A stretch of DNA of 64,000 nt from Saprospiraceae bacterium. GTDB lineage: Bacteria > Bacteroidota > Bacteroidia > Chitinophagales > Saprospiraceae. This document shows positions 56,501 to 61,720 of the stretch, one piece after another (positions within the stretch are counted from its first letter, which is position 1; every line of letters starts with the position of its first letter). The stretch is from NCBI GenBank assembly GCA_958295895.1, contig CATQHI010000009.1, positions 186,001 through 250,000 on the forward strand. The letters are read 5' to 3'. The notes below the pieces were generated by a model, which was given only the letters and a program-made list of their open reading frames with translations, was not told the DNA's origin and did not search any database. The position numbers and the translations under genes were made by a program.

Positions 56501-56605
56501 CTGCCCGGTCACGGTGCGTTGTGCCTGAAGGCCGAGGGTAAGCAGCAGGCACAGCAGCACCAGCAAGGGCCTTCCCGCGGGAAGTCTCGTAGAAATGTCC
56601 ATCAA
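53549..56605 (-). CDS. SusC/RagA-family TonB-linked transporter (PUL pair 1)
   Basis: 1018 residues. It has a signal peptide, the CarboxypepD-like domain (TVTGQVSDALSSETLIGATVKVKDG), the SEVVVVGYGTQRKSD box, the plug (VAGVNVFLNSGSPTGSPRVLIRGLG) and a barrel ending RTFTLGLNVKF. It is the first gene of the minus-strand PUL, so a promoter is expected upstream. No clear Bacteroidota -7 box was seen in 56606-56757, which is AT-richer than the surroundings. It shares the block with a second, diverged SusC. Confidence 0.95.
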   Translation of the reverse strand: MMDISTRLPAGRPLLVLLCLLLTLGLQAQRTVTGQVSDALSSETLIGATVKVKDGTTGTVTDIDGNYSITLPEGEQTLVFSSIGYGTQEIEVGNQSVIDVQMSSDIESLSEVVVVGYGTQRKSDVTGAIGVVGSEELLKAPVTNAIQGLQGKVAGVNVFLNSGSPTGSPRVLIRGLGTINSSSAPLYVVDGVVMEDIQFLNPNDIKSIEVLKDASATAIYGSRGANGVILVTSKRGPNAEGITVGYDGYVSAGMLRKKMDLLNAEEWLDVVRIGMENTPKYRPGTEPVFTTDDPNLFDENGNPLYDTDWQEEATRTAVSHSHQLSIQQRTGNSSYGVFLNYTGTQGIMLNNYLDRLYGKVAYEGNPKDWLTFGFNILTNVTKENSFEEGGGGQSPRRTMIEMPPIFPVRFPDGTYSNSQMISDAYNLEAMANPVHVLETQDRLAKRTQLFGNAYLVFHLADGLDLRTQFGFDKQDRLFQNYSPPDLVNISSPLGSASQSLNRFTYWQQENYLSYNKQFGPHSINAVAGLSWQKRQADGFGIGVQGFADDFFRFNSLQAASQPGAPSSFYDDWTMNSYFLRGGYSFNDRYLLTLTGRIDGSSRFGENNKYGVFPSVGVGWVVSNEDFLANNPVISTLKLRSSYGVTGNTEIAAYQSLATLSSGTTLINGQRVTNTVINRLSNPDLQWEKTQQFDIGFNLALFNYRVNLEMDYYYKLTTDLLLARPIPQSTGFSGIFDNIGEVSNRGVEVLLNTQNVTGPTFNWSSTLNFSYNKNRIEKLGENDEDIFPGPYWVSGSQTILRVGESLSSFWGYRRLGTWGTDEVEEASEVGSVPGEAKRSDEQEIIGKGLPDWNGSFINNFSYGNFDLTIDLQFVLGVDIMQQYYHSTEDRSGIANGLRTILTEGWTPENQNTMVQEIRNQAYAGQNSQVDDHWIVSGSYLRGNAFTLGYNLPGISADRFGLGSARVYVSAQNLFVVNSDEFQGLDPEATSWGGNQWGQNIFFFQYPRPRTFTLGLNVKF

Positions 56606-56757
56606 TGTGTGATTTGAGTTAGGAAGAAACGCTTGAAATATACTAGCTAAATCGTTTTACAAAAGCAATATATGCTGCTTACCACCACACCAACAAGAAA
56701 GCGAAGAAAAAACTTCGCCTTGTGCAACGGAGCCTCCACGATTATCACTTCACTATC

Positions 56758-58275
56758 TCAGCAGTCAGCACTCCCACACACTCCATCACCCCCCTCTCGG
56801 AAATTCCCCAGCCGTAGATTCTCGTTCGGGGCATGAATGCTGTTGTCTGGATTAGGGATCCGTAGCGACACCGCCGGCAGCCCCAGTAGATTCACAAACG
56901 GGCCCATCGGCTGCGAGCCCCCCGTCGTGCGCATCCGTACCGGCTCCTTGCCCAGGGCCCGGGTGACGGCCGCCGTGAGCCAGTGATCGATGGGCGTATC
57001 CAGGTCCGTACGGAAGGGCACTGATCCAAGGCTGGAGCTGAAGGAGATCAGCTTGGGGTACCTCAGCCGCTCCTCCTCCGTTGGCTCCCCCTCCGTAAGG
57101 TGCCAGCCCCGGTCCACAACGAACTGCCGCAGCAACGCCACCTGCCGTTCCCCCGGCGTCTCCGGCACCAGCCGCATGTCGATCTCTACGGTTACCGCCT
57201 CGGGGATCAGTGTGCGCACCTCCTTACCCACCCAGCCGGCCCGCAGTCCGCGTACGTTCAGACTGGGGTACTGTAGCGCCTCCTGGTAGGTATCCCCTAG
57301 CGCCTCCTGCTCAGCTACGCCCACCATCGCCCGAATCTCCTCCCGCGTCTCCGGCACCTTATTCATCTCCCGCTTGTCGGCCTCGGTTAGCTTCACCCCA
57401 TCGTAGAAATTAGGGATCAGCACCCGCCCCCGCTCGTCCTTCATTGCCGCCAGTAGTCGCGCGGTCGCAAAGACCGGATTCGGCGCGAAGTTCCCGTACT
57501 GCCCACTGTGCAGCGCATCCCGCGGCCCGTACACCTGCAATGTGACCGTGGCGATACCCCGCGCCCCGAACGTCAGCGTAGGCTCGTTCGATACGTGCCG
57601 GGTGCCATCGATGATCACGAGGAGGTCCGCTGTAAATAGGTCGCGATTTGCCGCCACCGCCCCGGGTAGGTCGTCGCTACCGAGTTCCTCCTGGAAGTCC
57701 ATGATTACCTTCACGTTGTGGGCTGGCTGTAGTCCCTCCTGCTCCAAAATATCCAAGGCCGTCATGAAAGCAATAGCCGGTCCCTTCGAGTCGGAGGCCG
57801 AGCGGGCGAACAGGCGTAAGTCGGGGTCGTAGGGCGCGTCCGCGGGTGCGGTCACCGTGGTGTAACTCCCATCCTGCTCCTTGCGCTTGTACACCACTTG
57901 GTAGGGATCGGGCTGGTCCCAGGCGCTGGTATCTACGGGTTGTCCGTCGATCTGAAGGTAGAAGAGTACGGTGGGTAGGGCAGGGTCGATCTGTCGCTCG
58001 GCGAAGAGCAGGGGCATGCCGGGGGTTTCGAGGCGGGTGACGGTGTAGCCCTTCGTGGTGAAGTTTTCCTGACACCAGGCCAGGTTGGCTTCTACCTGCT
58101 CGGGGTAGTTGCCGTCGTTGGGGATGGCGAGGAAGTCGGTGAGCTGGGCCAGGGCTCTGGGCAGGGCGGCGTCGGTGAGGCGGGTGATGGTGGGCTGGTC
58201 TAGGGGTTGGGCTTGCACCAATGTAGTGATGTATATGTAGATGAGACAAACGGCAAGCAGTCGAAATCGTAGCAT
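56758..58275 (-). CDS. M20-family metallopeptidase-like hydrolase
   Basis: 505 residues with a signal peptide (LLAVCLIYIYITTLVQAQ). It has the M20 catalytic core and dimerisation domain. Metal-ligand positions are RSASDSKGP, DFQEELGSDD and TADLLVIIDGT, and the last His is in NSIHAPNENL. The first ligand position is VLFYLQIDGQPVD. Gln stands where His is usual (GHxD), so metal 1 may be weak or the family variant different. It probably hydrolyses peptides or N-acyl amides in the periplasm. It runs in the same direction as the PUL but is separated by 152 bp. Confidence 0.85.
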   Translation of the reverse strand: MLRFRLLAVCLIYIYITTLVQAQPLDQPTITRLTDAALPRALAQLTDFLAIPNDGNYPEQVEANLAWCQENFTTKGYTVTRLETPGMPLLFAERQIDPALPTVLFYLQIDGQPVDTSAWDQPDPYQVVYKRKEQDGSYTTVTAPADAPYDPDLRLFARSASDSKGPAIAFMTALDILEQEGLQPAHNVKVIMDFQEELGSDDLPGAVAANRDLFTADLLVIIDGTRHVSNEPTLTFGARGIATVTLQVYGPRDALHSGQYGNFAPNPVFATARLLAAMKDERGRVLIPNFYDGVKLTEADKREMNKVPETREEIRAMVGVAEQEALGDTYQEALQYPSLNVRGLRAGWVGKEVRTLIPEAVTVEIDMRLVPETPGERQVALLRQFVVDRGWHLTEGEPTEEERLRYPKLISFSSSLGSVPFRTDLDTPIDHWLTAAVTRALGKEPVRMRTTGGSQPMGPFVNLLGLPAVSLRIPNPDNSIHAPNENLRLGNFREGGDGVCGSADC

Positions 58276-58345
58276 AGCGGCAATGGTAAGCCTTGAAGGT
58301 ATGAGCTCTGTGCATAGGTCGAGGCATTATATGCCGAGCTTATGC

Positions 58346-58465
58346 GGTAGGGTTCACCACAGAGGTCCAGAGGACCACACAAAGGGTTTCACGGAGGTAT
58401 CACGGAGCCGTCGTCGGAGCGAGGTGCACGGAGGAAACCAGAGGCCAGCACCTAGCGGTGCTGGG
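58346..58465. repeat. CACAGAG-type intergenic repeat (copy D)
   Basis: It contains TTCACCACAGAGG, ACCACACAAAGGG, TTCACGGAGGTATCACGGAGCC and ACCAGAGGCC, then the hairpin CAGCACC-TAGC-GGTGCTG (58446-58463). This differs from copies B and C by a G-to-A and C-to-T pair that keeps the stem. It lies before the Fic gene. Confidence 0.7.
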
Positions 58466-58470
58466 GGAGG

Positions 58471-58537
58471 TGAGGCGATTAGCTCAGTTAATCGCCTCAT
58501 AATCAGCTATATTTGAGTCGATTAAGTTTTGTAATCG
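58471..58537 (+). promoter_or_regulatory. Twin operators around the Fic promoter
   Basis: IR1 (58471-58499) is TGAGGCGATTA-N7-TAATCGCCTCA, 11-bp arms. IR2 (58519-58537) is CGATTA-N7-TAATCG. Both share the half-site CGATTA, the 7-bp spacer and the same symmetry, with centres 43 bp apart, about four helical turns. Between them lies the -7 box. The layout suggests a dimeric repressor binding both sites. Confidence 0.8.
58508..58515 (+). promoter_or_regulatory. -7 box of the Fic gene (TATATTTG)
   Basis: An exact TAnnTTTG match between the two operators, with predicted transcription start near 58522 inside IR2. The region around -33 lies in IR1. Confidence 0.55.
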
Positions 58538-58543
58538 TGTCAT

Positions 58544-59632
58544 ATGTATAACTGGCAGCAACCCGAATGGCCTAACTTTCGCTTTGATCCCGAAGACTAC
58601 ACTGCTCAACTGGAGAGCTACGTCAATGCTGTGCGCGAGCTTGTCGCTACTATTCGATGCTTAGAAGTAGATGACGCGCAAGCCTACTATTTGGAGCGTC
58701 TAGTCGCAGAAGCTGTCAGTACATCTGGTATTGAGGGAGAGATTATAAACCGTCAGGATCTCGTTTCGTCAATCACAGATAATGTGAACTTAGGGATCGA
58801 AGCACTAGCAGTGAGGGACGTACGGGCCACGGCAGTCACCCGGCAACTGTTTCTGAATCAGATCACTTACGATAGGCCACTTACCGAAACGGGACTGAAG
58901 TACTGGCATGAATTACTGATGGGTTATGACCGTACACTCAGTATTACCGGAGACTACCGCCAGGGCAACTCCCCCATGCGTATCGTGAGTGGTTCTAGCT
59001 ACCGATTGCAAGTGCACTACGAGGCCCCACCTAGTGCGCATATGCCTCAGGAAATGAAGCGTTTCGTTGCGTATTGCAATACCGGTGATGCAGTAGGTAC
59101 TCACCCAGTCCTCAAAGCTGGTATCGCACACCTCTACTTTGAGAACATCCACCCCTTCGAGGACGGGAACGGTCGTATAGGACGTGCTCTCCTGGAGACA
59201 TTACTTTCCCAACAGCTCGGTACATTCGTTCCTTACAGTATCTCTCAGGCTATCCTTGCTCGCCAAGGGGAATACTATACCGCACTACAGCAGTCTTCTA
59301 CTTCCCTGGAGATCGACGCATGGCTTACCTACTTCTGCGAGGTGCTCAACGAAGCCGTCCGTCGCGCAAATGAGCTGGTAGGCTTCAGTCTACGCAAACG
59401 CCGTTACTTTCATCAATTTGCAGTCCAACTCAATCCCCACCACCGTAAAGTAATAGAAAAAATGTTCGCCACTGGCCCCGCCGGCTTCCAGGGCAGCATG
59501 ACCACCCGCAAGTACATGCGCATCAATCGTGTCTCTCAGGCCACCGCCGCCCGCGCCCTTCGCTACCTTACCTCCATCGGTGCCCTCACCCAGCACGGTG
59601 CCGGCCGCAGCACCCACTACCTCCTGCCCTAA
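58544..59632 (+). CDS. Fic-family AMPylase with C-terminal winged helix
   Basis: 362 residues. It has an N-terminal inhibitory motif, T60-S-G-I-E64-G65 ([ST]xxxE[GN]). The Fic core is HPFEDGNGRIGR (203-214). The C-terminal winged helix (about 310-362) contains MRINRVSQATAARALRYLTSIGAL. The layout matches the class in which Glu of the inhibitory helix blocks AMP transfer. It probably modifies an intracellular target protein. GC is lower than in the flanking genes, suggesting acquisition. Its own winged helix may bind the twin operators upstream. Confidence 0.92.
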   Translation: MYNWQQPEWPNFRFDPEDYTAQLESYVNAVRELVATIRCLEVDDAQAYYLERLVAEAVSTSGIEGEIINRQDLVSSITDNVNLGIEALAVRDVRATAVTRQLFLNQITYDRPLTETGLKYWHELLMGYDRTLSITGDYRQGNSPMRIVSGSSYRLQVHYEAPPSAHMPQEMKRFVAYCNTGDAVGTHPVLKAGIAHLYFENIHPFEDGNGRIGRALLETLLSQQLGTFVPYSISQAILARQGEYYTALQQSSTSLEIDAWLTYFCEVLNEAVRRANELVGFSLRKRRYFHQFAVQLNPHHRKVIEKMFATGPAGFQGSMTTRKYMRINRVSQATAARALRYLTSIGALTQHGAGRSTHYLLP

Positions 59633-59637
59633 ACCCC

Positions 59638-60378
59638 ATGACACCCCAATTTTCGACCGTATTACTGTACTGGCTCATCCTACTACTCAGCCTAGGTGGC
59701 TGCGCCAAGACGGTCACCTTCACCGACACTCCCTACGAAAACCCCCTAGCCGACTACCGCTACAGCTGCCAGTCCATCGACTCGCTCACGGTAGCCGCCG
59801 CCCTGCCCGCCCTGGAAGCGCAGTTCGGTGACCAGCTGGAGGCCTCCGCCTACCGCGATAAGATCCTGGCGGCCCTCTCCTTCTACCCCAACCTACGCGG
59901 CATCGACATTCGCCTCATCCGCAGACGCCTCCGCACCTCCATGGCCGCCCGCCCCCTCGGCCTCGGCAAGCGCCGGAACCGGAGGACCTACGCCGTCTAC
60001 GTCGACGACGTGAGCGACAAGCCAGCCGATTTCCGCAACGCGTCGTACTCAGCACAGGTAGGCTGCTTCATTCACGAGTTCGGCCATATTTCCTACTACG
60101 TGAGCCGCTCCAACGCGCAGCTAGCTACAGACGGAGCCCGCTACGTCACCAGCCAGCGCTTCAAGAATAAGTACGAACGTATCGCTGACCGCCTGGCCAT
60201 CCAGCACGGCGGGGGCTACTACGTATACCAGTACCGCCGGTTCACCTTCGAAGAGGCAGAGCTGCCGGAGGCATACTTGGCGTTTAAGCGGCGGAATTAT
60301 ACGGATCAGAAAAAGCTGCTGGCGCGGCATATTGCTTACCTCCGCGAGAATAGCGTGGAGAAATGCGTGGATTACTGA
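59638..60378 (+). CDS. Lipoprotein with zincin-like motif
   Basis: 246 residues, 5 bp after the Fic stop. The lipoprotein signal is LLYWLILLLSLGGCAK. The central segment has AQVGCFIHEFGHISYYV, with HEFGH (His146, Glu147, His150) as a metal motif. Further on, YERIADRLAI could supply the third ligand. It resembles putative extracellular zinc metallopeptidases. No family name can be given with certainty. Cotranscription with the Fic gene is likely from the spacing, but a functional link is not shown. Confidence 0.65.
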   Translation: MTPQFSTVLLYWLILLLSLGGCAKTVTFTDTPYENPLADYRYSCQSIDSLTVAAALPALEAQFGDQLEASAYRDKILAALSFYPNLRGIDIRLIRRRLRTSMAARPLGLGKRRNRRTYAVYVDDVSDKPADFRNASYSAQVGCFIHEFGHISYYVSRSNAQLATDGARYVTSQRFKNKYERIADRLAIQHGGGYYVYQYRRFTFEEAELPEAYLAFKRRNYTDQKKLLARHIAYLRENSVEKCVDY

Positions 60379-60387
60379 CTGCTCAGT

Positions 60388-60505
60388 GCAGCTCCGCTGC
60401 TTTATAATGAACCACAGAGGACGCAGAGGGCCACAGAGACGTCTTCAGAAGCACCTCTGTGTTCTCTGCGCACTCTGTGGTTGATCCTTAAAGCAGCGGA
60501 GCTGC
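60388..60505. repeat. Large imperfect inverted repeat, CACAGAG family (copy E)
   Basis: The outer arms GCAGCTCCGCTGCTTTA (60388-60404) and TAAAGCAGCGGAGCTGC (60489-60505) are perfectly complementary, 17 bp. Inside, AACCACAGAG (60410-60419) pairs with CTCTGTGGTT (60473-60482). The element fills the gap between two convergent genes. It could terminate both transcripts. Confidence 0.75.
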
Positions 60506-60508
60506 CTA

Positions 60509-61720
60509 TCATACCTTATCCCTTCGAGTCATCACCCCACTATATTCCAACCAAGCCAGCCCAAAGCAAAGCAGCCCGTACCCCACCAGCACCCCCAACC
60601 AACCCTCCACCCCCCACCGTAGCCCATAGCTAAACACAATCGGAGCCGCCGCCGAGCTCACCACCACGAACAGCCGCACCGTACTCTTGATACTGCCCAG
60701 ATAGCGCGGTCCGTAACGCTCCGCCCATAGCGCCGGCATCATCACCGCATCCGTACCCGCGCTAGCTCCGAAGAGGCCGAAGAATACCGGCACCACCCAG
60801 CCGTAAGGCACGAATAGCAATAGCAAGAGCCCCGCTACCGCCGGGATCAGCGCAAACCGCAGCAGCGTACCCGGCCCCAACCGGTCAATCAGATCGCCCC
60901 CGAAGAGCAAGAACACCACCCGCACCAGCCCGTAAGCACTCAGTCCGTAGGCCATCAACTCCGCGCTGAAGCCCCGCTCGGCCGCAATGACGGACTGATT
61001 GAAAACCAATCCCGTAAATACGAAGGGAATAAATAAAAAGATCGGGATGAGTAATTGAAACCGGCGGTCTCTGAGCACCTGCGTCCGCGACCAAGAGGTT
61101 GCACCTGCGTCCCCGCCCGCCTGTAGTTGGGCCTTGGCTACCGTATCCGCCCGCTGAAAATCGTCGTAGCGCCGCACCAGTAGCCAGACCGCCGGTTAGA
61201 AAGACTACCAGCACCGCACCGCCCCGCCAGGGCCCATACCGTGCCAAAACCGTAGGCCAGAATCGCATAGGTCGCCACCGGCGGCAACACCACTTCCGCC
61301 ACGGAAAGCCCCAGCAACGACAGCGAAAGCGCCCGCCCCCGCCGTGCCTCAAAGTAGCGCCCGATCGTCGTACTCCCGATAAGTGGCAACACCCCCTGCC
61401 CGCCGCAGCGCACGATGAATAGTCCCCACCGCTACCAGCGCAAAGCTCGGCGAGAAGGCCAGCAACGCCGTACCCGCCAGCAGCGCCAGCCCCACGGCCG
61501 TGCTCACGTAGCGCACCCGCCCCCGGTCGATCTGCCGCCCGATCACCGGTAGCAGGAAGGCCGCCACCAGGGTCACCGTAGAGTACAGGCCCGCAAAGGT
61601 ATTTTCCTCCCAGTCGAGCCGCTCGGTCATCTCGGCTACGAACAGGCCGATGAAGAAGGTCTGCCCGACGGCCGAGAAGAAGAAGTGCAGGAAGCCGAAG
61701 CCGAGGTAGCGCGGATTCAT
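60509..61720 (-). pseudogene. MFS transporter gene with several frameshifts
   Basis: The start MNPRYLGFGFLHFFFSAVGQ is at 61720, and the stop is at 60509. The reading frame changes near 61415 (GTIHRAL... to FIVRCGGQGVLPLIG), near 61210 (LAGRCGAG... to GGAVLVVFLTG) and near 61185 (LATGAALRR... to VWLLVRRYDDF). The joined product would have 12 hydrophobic segments and about 400 residues, typical of the major facilitator superfamily. It is probably nonfunctional if the shifts are real. Its ATG overlaps the stop of the gene upstream by one base (TAATG), so the pair was likely coupled. Sequencing error is a fair alternative. Confidence 0.8.
61099..61118 (-). repeat. Interspersed GC-rich 20-mer, copy 8 (in MFS remnant)
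   Basis: The reverse complement reads GGGCGGGGACGCAGGTGCAA, one mismatch to the consensus. In the MFS gene it reads (A)GGDAGAT, the same frame as in the symporter. It lies 65-90 bp from two frameshifts. Confidence 0.7.

Noticed and set aside
58346..58465. CACAGAG repeats as a CRISPR array
   Set aside because: Unit lengths and spacers are irregular, there are no cas genes, and the same elements occur singly in other gaps.
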